Assembly: GCA_903838565.1 (NCBI GenBank)
Contig: CAILZB010000100.1
Coordinates: 1-54,938 of the forward strand
DNA length: 54,938 nt
Source: an uncultured beta proteobacterium
Lineage (GTDB): Bacteria > Pseudomonadota > Gammaproteobacteria > Burkholderiales > Burkholderiaceae_C
Direction: 5' to 3'
Positions within the stretch are counted from its first letter, which is position 1. The number at the start of each line of letters is the position of its first letter. The translations under genes were made by a program, and so were the position numbers. Below the pieces are notes generated by a model, which was not told the origin of the DNA, made no database searches, and worked only from the letters and a program-made list of their open reading frames with translations. This document shows, piece after piece, positions 17,424-25,998 of the stretch.

Positions 17424-18638
17424 TCATCTTTCATTCAACAGGCTGAACACGTCCAGCCGGTACGCGGCCCAGGTCGGCAGCATCGCCGCCAGCACGGCCA
17501 CCCCGACGGCCAGCGCAGGAACCGCCCATTCTGCATCGACCCAGATCCAGCCGCTGACCGACAGGGATTGCTGCCCCTCCAGCATGGCACCGATCAGGCC
17601 GCTCAGCAGATGGCCGCCGACCAGGCCGACCAGGCTGGCCAGCAGCGCCAGCCACAGCGCCTCGCTCAGCACCAGCGCAGCAACCCGCGTCGGCGGCGCA
17701 CCCAGCATGCGCAGCATCGCCAGATCGGCCTGGCGCTCGCGCACCGCGTTCCACAGCGCGATGAAGACGCTCAGGCCCGCCGTCAGCAACAGCACCACGC
17801 CGAAGCCGCGCAACACGTCCGTGCCCACGCCCACCATGTGCAGCAGCCGGGTGATCTCGACGGCGGGCGCCGCCGCCTGCATGTTCGTGCTGCTGTTGAC
17901 GTAGCGCGGGAAGGTCACCGCGGCCAGCGGGCTCTTGTAGCGAATCAGCGCCTCGGTGATTTCACGATCCGCCGCGATCGCGGCCTTGTCTTCTGCGTCC
18001 AGCGGCGTATCGCCCTCATAGGACTTGTCGTGCACCTGCCAGACCGATTCGGTCGCGGTCAGGGCCAGCCGGTCGAGCACGCAGCCGCAGGGGTTGAGCA
18101 CGCCGCGCACCCGGTAGGGGTTGTCGCCGTGCACGTGGCCACCCGACCCCAGGCCGTGCGAGCCGACAAAGCGCTGCCCCAGCTGCAAGCCCGTCGCCTG
18201 CGCCACCTGCGACCCCAGCACCACCTGCATTGGCTGGCTCCACAGTTCACCCACAGCCAGCGTGGCTTCGTAATGCGAGATGTAGTCCACGGTGGTGCCG
18301 ACAATGCGAAAGCCGCGAAAGCTGTCGCCCATGCTCAAGGGAATGAGCTGCGCCACCTGCGGGTTCTTTTCCAGTTCGCGCACCTCCGACAGGGCGATGT
18401 TGCCGGTGGGCACGTCGATCTGAAACACCCCTGCCAGGATCAACTGCATCGGGCTGCCCTTGGCGCCCACCACCAGGTCGATGCCTGCCAGATCGCGCTC
18501 GAACGCGTGGTCGATCTGCTCGCGCACCAGCAGCACCATGGTGATGGAGGCCAGCCCCAGCGACAGCAGCAGCAGGTTCAGCCCCGCGGCAAGCGGGCGC
18601 GACCACAGATAGCGAAAGGCCAGCGTAATCGTCTTCAT
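17424..18638 (-). CDS. ABC transporter permease, FtsX/MacB-like
   Basis: 404 residues. There is one membrane span near the N-terminus, a large periplasmic domain (~50-270), and three C-terminal spans (GVVLLLTAGLSVFIALWNAV, ALVLSEALWLALLASLVGLV, AVPALAVGVAVLAAMLPTWA), the FtsX layout. The periplasmic part has LNPCGCVLDR, a CGC pair not expected in a standard MacB. The start overlaps the ATPase stop in an ATGA (18635-18638). The substrate is unknown; context suggests envelope metal or lipoprotein traffic. Confidence 0.9.
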   Translation of the reverse strand: MKTITLAFRYLWSRPLAAGLNLLLLSLGLASITMVLLVREQIDHAFERDLAGIDLVVGAKGSPMQLILAGVFQIDVPTGNIALSEVRELEKNPQVAQLIPLSMGDSFRGFRIVGTTVDYISHYEATLAVGELWSQPMQVVLGSQVAQATGLQLGQRFVGSHGLGSGGHVHGDNPYRVRGVLNPCGCVLDRLALTATESVWQVHDKSYEGDTPLDAEDKAAIAADREITEALIRYKSPLAAVTFPRYVNSSTNMQAAAPAVEITRLLHMVGVGTDVLRGFGVVLLLTAGLSVFIALWNAVRERQADLAMLRMLGAPPTRVAALVLSEALWLALLASLVGLVGGHLLSGLIGAMLEGQQSLSVSGWIWVDAEWAVPALAVGVAVLAAMLPTWAAYRLDVFSLLNER

Positions 18639-19312
18639 GCCGACACCCCGTCTTGCGCCAGCGTCGCGCGTTCGGGCGCAAGCAGATGCAGCGTAAGCGC
18701 CTGGGGCAGAGCGGCCTGCACCCTGGCGTCGTGCGTGGCGATCACCAGCGTGGCGTCACAGCGGCGGGCGCTGTCCTGGAGCAGCTGCAGCGCCGATTGC
18801 GCGGCTTCATCGTCCAGACTGGCCGTGGGTTCGTCCGCCAGGATCACGCGCGGGCGCAGCAGCACGGCGCGCGCCAGCGCCACGCGCTGCGCCTGCCCGC
18901 CCGACAACTGGCTCGGCTTTCTCAGTGCCAGCTCCCCCACGCCCAGCGCGTACAGCGCGTGCGCGATGGCCACTTCGTTCAACGCCAGCCCGGCAGCGTA
19001 ATAGGCCAGGCCCAGGTTGGCCTGCACCGTGAGCGCGCTGGTGAGGTGCAGTTTCTGTGGCAAAAAGCCCAGGTTGCGGGCCCGCCAGGCGTCGCGTGCA
19101 GCGCCTTTGAGGGCGTTCAAATCCTGATCGGCGACGGTGATTCCTCCCGCCCCCGCCGACAGCAGACCCGCTGCCAGCGCCAACCACGTGGACTTGCCGG
19201 CACCCGACTTGCCGTGCAGCAGCATGATGCCGCCCTGGGGCAGATCGACGTCGTCAAACGCCAGCGGGGGTGCATTGGGGTAGCTGTAGCTCAGGGCATG
19301 GGTGCGGATCAT
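18635..19312 (-). CDS. ABC transporter ATP-binding protein
   Basis: 225 residues with Walker A (GKSGAGKST), signature LSGGQAQRVALARA, and Walker B VILADEPTASLDD followed by the switch His in VIATHDARVQ. It is the LolD/MacB-type ATPase partner of the next gene. I chose the ATG at 19312 (MIRTHALSYSYPN), the normal beginning of the nucleotide-binding fold; the frame is open 81 codons further but that part looks non-coding. It is the first gene of the four-gene operon and lies divergent to the EamA gene. No ribosome site is visible before the ATG. Confidence 0.92.
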   Translation of the reverse strand: MIRTHALSYSYPNAPPLAFDDVDLPQGGIMLLHGKSGAGKSTWLALAAGLLSAGAGGITVADQDLNALKGAARDAWRARNLGFLPQKLHLTSALTVQANLGLAYYAAGLALNEVAIAHALYALGVGELALRKPSQLSGGQAQRVALARAVLLRPRVILADEPTASLDDEAAQSALQLLQDSARRCDATLVIATHDARVQAALPQALTLHLLAPERATLAQDGVSA

Positions 19313-19443
19313 GGGGGGGATATTAGGGCCTGCGTGTAAATTCTTTGTGACCGCGCGTGCGCAGACGGTTCCCGTGGCTGGCGCGCTGACTTTCACGGTA
19401 AGCTCGGGCGGCCGTTTTGCGGCATCGCACCGGAGCCTCGTAC

Positions 19444-20346
19444 TTGTCTTATTCCCACCTCCTTCTGGCCTTGTCCGTGGTGTTTGTCTGGGGCACCAAC
19501 TTTGTCGTGATTCGCTGGGGGCTGGACGGATTGCCGCCCTTCCTTTTCGCCACACTGCGCTTTGCCTTCTCCGCCCTGCCCTGGCTGCTGTTCATACGCC
19601 GTCCCGCCGTGGCCTGGAGCAAGCTGGCGGCGTTTGGCGTGCTGCTGGGCGTGGGTCAGTTTGCGCTGCTGTTTCTGGCGATGCGCGCCGACATTTCCCC
19701 CGGTCTGGCTTCGCTGGTGATTCAGCTTCAGGTGTTTTTCACCATCGGCCTGTCGCTGCTCACGCTGGGCGAGCGCGTGCGCGGCTTCCAGCTGGTCGGC
19801 CTGGTGCTGGCGGTCTGCGGCCTGGGCGTGATCGCTGCGCACATCGACGCCTCGCTCACACTCAAGGGGCTGGCGCTGGTGCTCAGCGCCGCGTTCTTCT
19901 GGTCCTGCGCCAACATGGTGGTCAAGACCGTGGGGCGCGTGGACATGCTGGGCTTCATGGTCTGGACCAGCCTGTTTTCCGTACCGCCCTTGTTGCTGCT
20001 GTCGTGCTGGCTGGAAGGTCCTGAGCTGATCTCCCTGGCGGTTCGCCACGCCAGCCTGGGCGTCTGGGCCTGCGTGCTGTGGCAGGCCATCGGCAACACC
20101 CTTTTTGGCTACGGCGCCTGGAACTGGCTGCTGGCGCGCCATCCCGCCGCCACCGTCACGCCCCTGGCGCTGCTGGTTCCGGTGTTCGGCATGGGGGCCT
20201 CGGCGCTGTCGCTGGGAGAGTCGCTGCCGACATGGAAGCTCGGCGCGGCATCGCTGGTGCTGTGCGGGCTGGCGGTGATCGTGCTCTGGCCCAAGCTGCG
20301 CGCCGCCTTGGGCCGCAGCGACATTCCCAAGGCGAAGCGATCCTGA
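19444..20346 (+). CDS. EamA-family (DMT) transporter
   Basis: 300 residues with about ten hydrophobic helices in two repeats of the EamA fold. It begins SYSHLLLALSVVFVWGTNFV, and the second repeat starts around LKGLALVLSAAFFWSCANMV. I chose the TTG at 19444 because GGAG lies 8 bases upstream and no ATG fits. Family members export amino acids or metabolites or import vitamins, and the substrate here cannot be told. It is similar in type but not closely to the EamA gene at 37144. Confidence 0.9.
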   Translation: MSYSHLLLALSVVFVWGTNFVVIRWGLDGLPPFLFATLRFAFSALPWLLFIRRPAVAWSKLAAFGVLLGVGQFALLFLAMRADISPGLASLVIQLQVFFTIGLSLLTLGERVRGFQLVGLVLAVCGLGVIAAHIDASLTLKGLALVLSAAFFWSCANMVVKTVGRVDMLGFMVWTSLFSVPPLLLLSCWLEGPELISLAVRHASLGVWACVLWQAIGNTLFGYGAWNWLLARHPAATVTPLALLVPVFGMGASALSLGESLPTWKLGAASLVLCGLAVIVLWPKLRAALGRSDIPKAKRS

Positions 20347-20391
20347 GGTCTGGCGGCAAGTCGGCACTGGACGGCCCGGGCGGGATCTCTC

Positions 20392-20397
20392 TATACT
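20392..20397 (+). promoter_or_regulatory. Possible -10 element for the HD-GYP-like gene
   Basis: TATACT stands 122 bases before the ATG at 20519 in otherwise GC-rich DNA. No good -35 is seen at 17 bases (GGACGG), so an activator may be needed if this is a real promoter. Confidence 0.3.
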
Positions 20398-20518
20398 TCA
20401 GCCGCGAACAGGGCGGCCCGGAGAAGTCCGTCGCCCCCGCCAGGGCAGCGAATCCTGCATCAGATAGCGCATCGTGTGTTGATCGAACCTTTGCCAGCTG
20501 AACCGAGGGACCTTGAAC

Positions 20519-21688
20519 ATGTCCATTTCCAAGCTTCAATCGAATCAGATCGAGCTGGGCAAGCCGATCCCCTTCGACGCCTTTGACGCGACCGGAAAGT
20601 TGCTGCTGCGCCGCGGCGTGGTGGTCGACAACCAGAGTCAAATCGACACCCTGGTGGAACGCGGTTTGTTCCGCGACGCGCCCACTTCCCCGGTGTGGGA
20701 CACCACGGCAGAGGCACCCGATCGGGTGCCGGGCACTGACCGTCGTCCTGTCGCCAAAAAAGTCTCGGTGTTTGAGCTGACCTGGGAGGTTCAGCAGCAA
20801 CTCGAAAGCCTGCTGACCGGGCCGGGCTCGGCCGATTTCCCTCAGCGCGTCCACGCGCTGGCGGCGCGCTTGCAGCACGGTTTCAAGCTCGACAGTGACG
20901 CCATGCTGGCGACGATTCAGATGCAGCACGAAGGCCGCTATGCCATGCGGCGCATGGTGCACGGCGCCATCCTGATCGAGTTGTTGATGGGACACGCGGG
21001 CGGCAGCGAGCTGCAGCGCCAGACCGTGATGTGCGCGGCCTTGACCATGAACCTCGCGATGCTGGACCTGCAAGACGAACTCTTTCACCAGTCGTCCCCG
21101 CCAAGCGACCAGCAACGCCTGCAGGTGAACGAACACCCGGCAAAAGGCGTGAGCATGCTGCGCGAACTCGGCGTGAGCGACGAATCCTGGCTCAAGTTCG
21201 TGGAACAACACCATGAAACCATCGACGGCAAGGGCTACCCCAAAGGACTGGTCGGTGCGCAGATCTGCCGGGCGGCGCAACTGCTGTCGCTGGCCGACCG
21301 CTACGGCGCCATGGCGACGGGTCGCGGCTATCGCGCAGCGGCGCTGCCCAACGTGGTACTCAAGCAGATCTTCATGGACAAGGACAAGGGAGTGGACGCA
21401 GGCCTGGCCGGCCTGCTGGTCAAGGCCGTTGGCATTTACCCGCCCGGAAGCCTGGTCGAATTGGCCAACGGCGACATCGCCGTGGTCGTCAAGCGCACGC
21501 AAAGTGCGAGCCAGCCGGTGGCGCGCTGCGTCAGGACTTACACCAGGGAAATACTGGAGCGACCACGCAAACGGCTCACCAGCGAAGCGGCCTATGCCAT
21601 CAAGCGGCTGGTCCCCGTGGCCGACCTCGGATTCACCCTTGATCCGGCGCTGCTTTGGGACGAGGGCTTTGAAGTCGAACCGATATAG
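20519..21688 (+). CDS. Degenerate HD-GYP domain protein
   Basis: 389 residues. ATG 20519 has GAGGGA 8-13 bases upstream. Residues ~1-110 are an N-terminal domain of unknown type. Residues ~115-330 follow the HD-GYP layout: VHGAILIELL, NEHPAKGVSMLREL, QHHETIDGKGYPKGL (His231-His232, Asp236-Pro241) and SLADRYGAM. The catalytic HD in the usual ALLHDIGK segment is replaced by Met177-Asn178 (AALTMNLAML). Active members hydrolyse c-di-GMP. Loss of the HD pair makes this one a probable non-catalytic or altered regulator. It stands alone, with a GGDEF gene converging 260 bases downstream. Confidence 0.88.
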   Translation: MSISKLQSNQIELGKPIPFDAFDATGKLLLRRGVVVDNQSQIDTLVERGLFRDAPTSPVWDTTAEAPDRVPGTDRRPVAKKVSVFELTWEVQQQLESLLTGPGSADFPQRVHALAARLQHGFKLDSDAMLATIQMQHEGRYAMRRMVHGAILIELLMGHAGGSELQRQTVMCAALTMNLAMLDLQDELFHQSSPPSDQQRLQVNEHPAKGVSMLRELGVSDESWLKFVEQHHETIDGKGYPKGLVGAQICRAAQLLSLADRYGAMATGRGYRAAALPNVVLKQIFMDKDKGVDAGLAGLLVKAVGIYPPGSLVELANGDIAVVVKRTQSASQPVARCVRTYTREILERPRKRLTSEAAYAIKRLVPVADLGFTLDPALLWDEGFEVEPI

Positions 21689-21948
21689 GCGAACCCGAAG
21701 GCGACCCCGGCTGGCGCTCTGGCTCCGACGAACAAACCCAGACGGGTGTGCCCGTTGGCACTTGGCATTTGAAACTGGCGAGATATTGCGTCCGCGGGTC
21801 CAGACCCGCATCTCGCAATCCAGCATCTGCACCACCGCACGGCCATCGCGCCGCCATTGCAGTTCGCCTCTGGGTGCGTGCAGATCCAGGATTGGAACGC
21901 GTCAGTCCCCATGCCGCAGGTAGCCACTGGACTTGCCATGGAAATCAC

Positions 21949-23076
21949 CTAAAAGGAAAAATCGACCCATTCCACGCGATTGCGCCCGCCGTTCTTGGCC
22001 TGGTACAGCGCCTTGTCGGCCTGCACCACCAGTTGGCTTGCGGCCGCCTGATGGTCGCCCGAAATCTGCTGCGAATCCAGCATCGTCAATCCGATGGAAA
22101 TCGTGAGTTTGATGGCCTTGCCGCACTGCGTTTGAAAGGTCCTGGCCTCGATATCCCGGCGGATGCGTTCGGCGATTTCGCGCGCACCCGGTTGATCGGT
22201 GCGCGGCAGTGTCACGACAAACTCCTCGCCGCCATAGCGTGCCACGGTGTCACCCAGGCGCAGCAGGGACTGAATGGCAGCAGCGACGGTGCGCAGCACA
22301 TCGTCGCCCGTGGGGTGGCCGTAGGTGTCGTTGACGAACTTGAACCGGTCCACGTCCAGAAACATGCACGACAGCGGCAGTTGGTGGCGCTTGGCCTGGC
22401 TGACCTCGATCTTGCAGCGTTGCTCGAAATAGCGGCGGTTCTGCACGCCGGTCAGACCGTCGGTCAGGCTGATGCCGCGCAGGCGATCGCGGTTCAGCGC
22501 GCTTTCCATGCAGACTGAGACGATACCGGCGAAGCGCTCCAGGAATTCGGTGCCGCTGGACGCTCCGTAGCGCTCGGGATTGCGGCTGCCGAAATGCAGG
22601 CTGCCCACCAGCTCACGCTGCCGCACCAGCGGCAGCAGCGCCACCGATTCGATGCCGATCACCGGACTGTGAAACAGCGCGGAGTGCCGCTGGTGCTGGT
22701 AGCGGCCCAGCCACGGAGCCAGCTCCGGCCCGTACAGCCCCTGGATAGTTCCTGCCGCGGGCAGCAGCGTGGGGCACAGGCGCGACGGGATAGCAGACTG
22801 CGGATGATCCGAGAGCAATTTTCCCAACACCTGCTCGCTGTCGATCAGGATCAGCGTCACCTGCTCGACGCCGAAAGCGCTGCGGTATTCAGACAGCAGC
22901 AGCAACACCATTTCGCTGAGTGAATCGGCGGCAATGAGCTGGCGCTCGATCCTGTCCAGGCGCCGCATCCTGTCCTCGCTGCGGCGGCCCTCGCGCAGCA
23001 GGTTCTCCAGTTGAGCCTTCAGGCGCGAGTTCTCTTGTTCAAGTTGCAGCAGCATGGTCGCCGCCATTATGTCCAT
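21949..23076 (-). CDS. Diguanylate cyclase with DUF484/GAF-like sensor
   Basis: 375 residues. A coiled coil (~5-45, LQLEQENSRLKAQLENLL) precedes a DUF484/GAF-like domain (~50-195; GSLHFGSRNPERY). The C-terminal GGDEF domain has GGEEF at 282-286 and an RLGD inhibitory site five residues before it, so it should make c-di-GMP with feedback control. No membrane span. The start at 23076 or the Met three residues later are both possible. A perfect 9-base inverted repeat lies just upstream. It converges with the degenerate HD-GYP gene. Confidence 0.92.
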   Translation of the reverse strand: MDIMAATMLLQLEQENSRLKAQLENLLREGRRSEDRMRRLDRIERQLIAADSLSEMVLLLLSEYRSAFGVEQVTLILIDSEQVLGKLLSDHPQSAIPSRLCPTLLPAAGTIQGLYGPELAPWLGRYQHQRHSALFHSPVIGIESVALLPLVRQRELVGSLHFGSRNPERYGASSGTEFLERFAGIVSVCMESALNRDRLRGISLTDGLTGVQNRRYFEQRCKIEVSQAKRHQLPLSCMFLDVDRFKFVNDTYGHPTGDDVLRTVAAAIQSLLRLGDTVARYGGEEFVVTLPRTDQPGAREIAERIRRDIEARTFQTQCGKAIKLTISIGLTMLDSQQISGDHQAAASQLVVQADKALYQAKNGGRNRVEWVDFSF

Positions 23077-23090
23077 GCTTTATGAAACAC

Positions 23091-23128
23091 AGGCGATGGA
23101 CTGTGCTGAAAACAACAACATCGCCTGC
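23091..23128. promoter_or_regulatory. Perfect 9-base inverted repeat upstream of the diguanylate cyclase
   Basis: CAGGCGATG (23091-23099) is mirrored by CATCGCCTG (23120-23128) with 20 bases between. It starts 15 bases before the minus-strand start codon of the GGEEF gene. It may be an operator with two half-sites two helical turns apart, or a 5' leader hairpin. Confidence 0.5.
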
Positions 23129-23249
23129 GCCGCAGACACATCAATGGCATCCCGGGAAGGCTAAGCGTTCATTGTCGGCGCGGCAAACCTCGCTCTGCAC
23201 CGGGCCATGCGCGACAGCGGCCCGATGGGCCGAAGCCAGCTCAATCAGC

Positions 23250-23927
23250 TCAAGGCTGCAGCGTCGCGTCTTCGATCAGCACCTTGTAGGAGTAACCCGA
23301 TCCAAAGTCCTTGTCGGTATGCACCACACCCGACACCGTCACCACGTCGCCAAGCTTGGCGACGGCGGCGGTGGTGACCAGAATATCGTCCGTGCCATCG
23401 GCAGCCGATCCCGTGCCGTCACGCAGATGGATCCAGTTCTTGCCCATGATGCCGCCGTTGAACTTCACGACCTTGCCACGAACCTGAACCGGCTTGTCCT
23501 TCAGCGCCGCCGGCTTGGTCATGACTTCAGCCACGGTACGCGCGTTGGCACCCGTGGCCTTGGGAACCTTGATCGGGCTGGAATCAACCACTTTGGCCGC
23601 GGCGGCGGGAGCACCTGCGCCCGCGAGGTTGCCGAAAACAATCGTTGGAAAAGTCTTCTTCAAGCTCTTGCTTTCAAAATTCTTCATCACGCTCGCGTTT
23701 TCAATCGTCACCTTGGCGCCCTTCTTCACGGGTGCCGTTCCCACCGCAGTCCAGGTCTCGCCGTCTGCGGTCTTGAGGCGCAAATAGGTGTAGCTGTCGA
23801 CGTCCTTGACTTCCAGCACCTCGCCGGTCACGGTGGTGGCGCTCGGCGCCGCGGGCGCGCCTGCTGCCCAGGCGCAAACGTTGAACAGGCCGGCCAGCGC
23901 CAGGCAAAGGGTCAAGAGGATTTTCAT
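23250..23927 (-). CDS. Periplasmic OB-fold-like protein (NrfJ-like)
   Basis: 225 residues with a signal peptide (LLTLCLALAGLFNVCAWAAG). Two similar beta-rich modules follow: VTGEVLEVKDVDSYTYLRL with GAKVTIENASVMKNFES, and VQVRGKVVKFNGGIMGKNW with VVTVSGVVHTDKDFG. This resembles the periplasmic OB-fold nucleotide-binding-like proteins annotated NrfJ. The exact role is unknown. I chose the ATG at 23927; the frame stays open far upstream across the tRNA, which is a shadow. No operon partner is apparent. Confidence 0.8.
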   Translation of the reverse strand: MKILLTLCLALAGLFNVCAWAAGAPAAPSATTVTGEVLEVKDVDSYTYLRLKTADGETWTAVGTAPVKKGAKVTIENASVMKNFESKSLKKTFPTIVFGNLAGAGAPAAAAKVVDSSPIKVPKATGANARTVAEVMTKPAALKDKPVQVRGKVVKFNGGIMGKNWIHLRDGTGSAADGTDDILVTTAAVAKLGDVVTVSGVVHTDKDFGSGYSYKVLIEDATLQP

Positions 23928-24029
23928 GGTGGATGTGGCTGTGGGAAAGTGCCAAGGATAACAGGCCAGAAGCGGCGCTTCGATCCTGTTCTGCGGGCTG
24001 ATCGGTTGCAGGCTCCGACTCGCCAGGAC

Positions 24030-24104
24030 TGGTCCCGCCGACAGGAATCGAACCTGTATTTCACGCTTAGGAGGCATGCGCACTATCCATTGTGCTACGG
24101 CGAG
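24030..24104 (-). tRNA. tRNA-Arg (anticodon CCU)
   Basis: On the minus strand the sequence folds as a complete cloverleaf. Acceptor CTCGCCG pairs with CGGCGGG (one G-U). The D stem is GCAC/GTGC. The anticodon stem is CATGC/GCGTG with loop CTCCTAA, giving anticodon CCT. The T stem is ACAGG/CCTGT with loop TTCGATT. Discriminator A is followed by an encoded CCA. TAGAAT at 24124-24129 is a possible -10. It reads the rare AGG arginine codon. tRNA-Arg(CCU) genes are common integration sites, but no integrase is seen nearby. Confidence 0.96.
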
Positions 24105-24157
24105 AGGGTGGCGCAGTGCGGCGATTCTAAACGCCCAAGGCCCGGGCCTGGGTCGCG

Positions 24158-25357
24158 CTATTTCGTCAGCATGCGCATGGCCTCTTCCAGGCCATTGAGC
24201 GTGAGCGGGTACATGCGCTGGCTCACCAGCTGCTGGACAACGGCGATGCTTTGACGGTACTGCCACACGCCTTGCGGCTCGGGGTTGATCCACGCGAACT
24301 TGGGGAAGGCGTGCGTGAGGCGTTGCAGCCATTCGGCGCCGGCCTCTTCGTTGTTGTACTCGACGCTGCCGCCCGGCTGCAGGATCTCGTACGGGCTCAT
24401 GGTGGCGTCGCCGACGAAGATGAGCTTGTAGTCCTTGTTGTACTTGCGGATGATGTCCCACGTATCGAACTTCTCGGCAAAGCGGCGCCGGTTGTTCTTC
24501 CACATGAAGTCGTACACGCAGTTGTGGAAGTAATAGAACTCCAGGTGCTTGAACTCGGTCTTGGTGGCCGAGAACAGCTCCTCCACGCGTGCGATGTGTT
24601 CGTCCATGGTGCCGCCCACGTCCATCAGCAGCAGCACCTTCACGTTGTTGTGGCGCTCGGGAATCATCTTGATGTCCAGATAGCCTGCATTCGCTGCGGT
24701 GCTGCGTATCGTGTCGTCCAGGTCCAGTTCGAGCTCGTGGCCTTCGCGCGCAAACTTGCGCAAGCGCCGCAGTGCCACCTTGATGTTGCGCGTGCCCAGT
24801 TCCTGCGAATCGTCGTAGTCCTTGTAGCCGCGCTGCTCCCAGACCTTGACCGCGCTCTTGTTCTTGCCCGGTCCGCCGATGCGCACGCCCTGCGGGTTGT
24901 AGCCCCCGTGACCGAAGGGCGAAGTGCCGCCCGTGCCTATCCACTTGGAGCCGCCTTCGTGCCGCTCGTTTTGTTCTTCAAGCCGCTTCTTCAAGGTCTC
25001 CATGAGCTCGTCCCAGCCCATTTTTTCGATCGTCGCCTTCTGCTCGGGTGTGAGCTCTCGCTCCAGCATCTGGCGCAGCCAGTCCAGCGGGATTTCCTTG
25101 GTGAAGTCGGCCAGCATTTCCACGCCCTTGAAGTAGGCGGAAAAGGCGCGGTCGAACTTGTCGAAGTGCTTCTCGTCCTTCACCAGCGTGGTGCGGCTGA
25201 GGTAGTAGAAGTCGTCCAGGCTGTAGGCCGGAGAGTCGTCATCGGCACCGACCGGGCCCACCACGCCCAGCTTCAGGGCTTCGAGCAGGGTCAGGTATTC
25301 CTTCACCGAAACCGGCAGCTTGGCGGAGCGCAGCGCGTAAAAGAAGGGGATCAGCAT
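24158..25357 (-). CDS. VWA (CoxE-like) domain protein
   Basis: 399 residues. The N-terminal ~200 residues are charged, with YLTLLEALKLGVVG and EQNERHEGGSKWIGTGGTSP. The C-terminal von Willebrand A domain has VLLLMDVGGTMDEHIARVE, where the usual DxSxS metal site reads D-V-G-G-T. FVGDATMSPYEIL follows later. Proteins of this kind work with MoxR-type AAA ATPases as chaperone or metal-insertion pairs; the MoxR gene is two genes upstream on the same strand. It is downstream of a GNAT gene with a 38-base gap. Confidence 0.88.
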   Translation of the reverse strand: MLIPFFYALRSAKLPVSVKEYLTLLEALKLGVVGPVGADDDSPAYSLDDFYYLSRTTLVKDEKHFDKFDRAFSAYFKGVEMLADFTKEIPLDWLRQMLERELTPEQKATIEKMGWDELMETLKKRLEEQNERHEGGSKWIGTGGTSPFGHGGYNPQGVRIGGPGKNKSAVKVWEQRGYKDYDDSQELGTRNIKVALRRLRKFAREGHELELDLDDTIRSTAANAGYLDIKMIPERHNNVKVLLLMDVGGTMDEHIARVEELFSATKTEFKHLEFYYFHNCVYDFMWKNNRRRFAEKFDTWDIIRKYNKDYKLIFVGDATMSPYEILQPGGSVEYNNEEAGAEWLQRLTHAFPKFAWINPEPQGVWQYRQSIAVVQQLVSQRMYPLTLNGLEEAMRMLTK

Positions 25358-25395
25358 GCTTGGGCGTCAGAGTGAAATGCGCTGGCGTCTTGCGC

Positions 25396-25989
25396 TCAGC
25401 GCTGCCGCTCCAGCAGGTACAGCAATTGCGCCCGCACCTCCGGCCATTCGCCACTGCGCAGGCTGTACATCACGGTATCGCGGATCGTGCCGTCGCGACG
25501 CAGCGCATGGCCGCGGATCACGCCATCCTTTTTGGCACCCAGGCGCTCGATCGCCTGCTGCGAGGCAAAGTTGAAATTGTCGGTGCGCCAGCCCACCACA
25601 TGGCAGCCCAGCACGTCGAAGGCGTGGCTCAGCAGCAGCAGCTTGGATACCGTGTTGACGTGGGTGCGCTGGCAGCGTTTGGCGTACCAGGTCCAGCCGA
25701 TCTCCAGGCGTTTCACCGCGGGCAGGATGTCGTGGTAGCTGGTGCTGCCCAGCACCGTGTCGGTGGCCGCGTCGGTCACGGCAAAGGCGAAGCGCTGACC
25801 GGCTTCGCGCTGCGCCAGCGCATTGACGATGTAGTCACGCGTGTGTTCGGGCTCGGGCACGGAGGTGACGCGCAGCTTCCAGAGTTCGCCGTCGGCGGCA
25901 GCGGTGCGCAAACCTTGTTCGTGCTCCAGCGCCAGCGGCACCAGGCGCACGCCTCGTTGTTCCAGGTTCACAGGTTCAACAAATGACAT
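25396..25989 (-). CDS. GNAT N-acetyltransferase (RimJ/RimL-like)
   Basis: 197 residues with the RimJ/RimL type layout: GVRLVPLALEHEQGL at the N-terminus, RFAFAVTDAATDTVLGSTSY in the core, LEIGWTWYAKRCQRTHVN (acetyl-CoA region) and FNFASQQAIERLGAKKDGV. It probably acetylates a protein N-terminus or a small molecule; the substrate is unknown. It lies 9 bases after the MoxR gene and before the VWA gene on the same strand, an unusual insertion between two genes that normally function together. Confidence 0.88.
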   Translation of the reverse strand: MSFVEPVNLEQRGVRLVPLALEHEQGLRTAAADGELWKLRVTSVPEPEHTRDYIVNALAQREAGQRFAFAVTDAATDTVLGSTSYHDILPAVKRLEIGWTWYAKRCQRTHVNTVSKLLLLSHAFDVLGCHVVGWRTDNFNFASQQAIERLGAKKDGVIRGHALRRDGTIRDTVMYSLRSGEWPEVRAQLLYLLERQR

Positions 25990-25998
25990 GGGGAATCC

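Noticed and set aside
17364..19001. 545-codon plus-strand open frame opposite the ABC permease and ATPase
   Set aside because: Low-complexity Gln/Arg/His composition, antisense to clear ABC genes.
20156..21835. 559-codon minus-strand open frame opposite the EamA and HD-GYP-like genes
   Set aside because: It is antisense to two recognisable genes, lacks any family motif, and is typical of GC-rich shadow frames.
21689..21948. 260-base gap between the HD-GYP-like and GGEEF genes as a possible hidden small gene
   Set aside because: Several short frames cross it, but none has a ribosome site or a recognisable motif.
23928..24944. Long upstream extension of the NrfJ-like frame
   Set aside because: It runs through the tRNA-Arg and the VWA gene; the signal peptide start at 23927 is clear.
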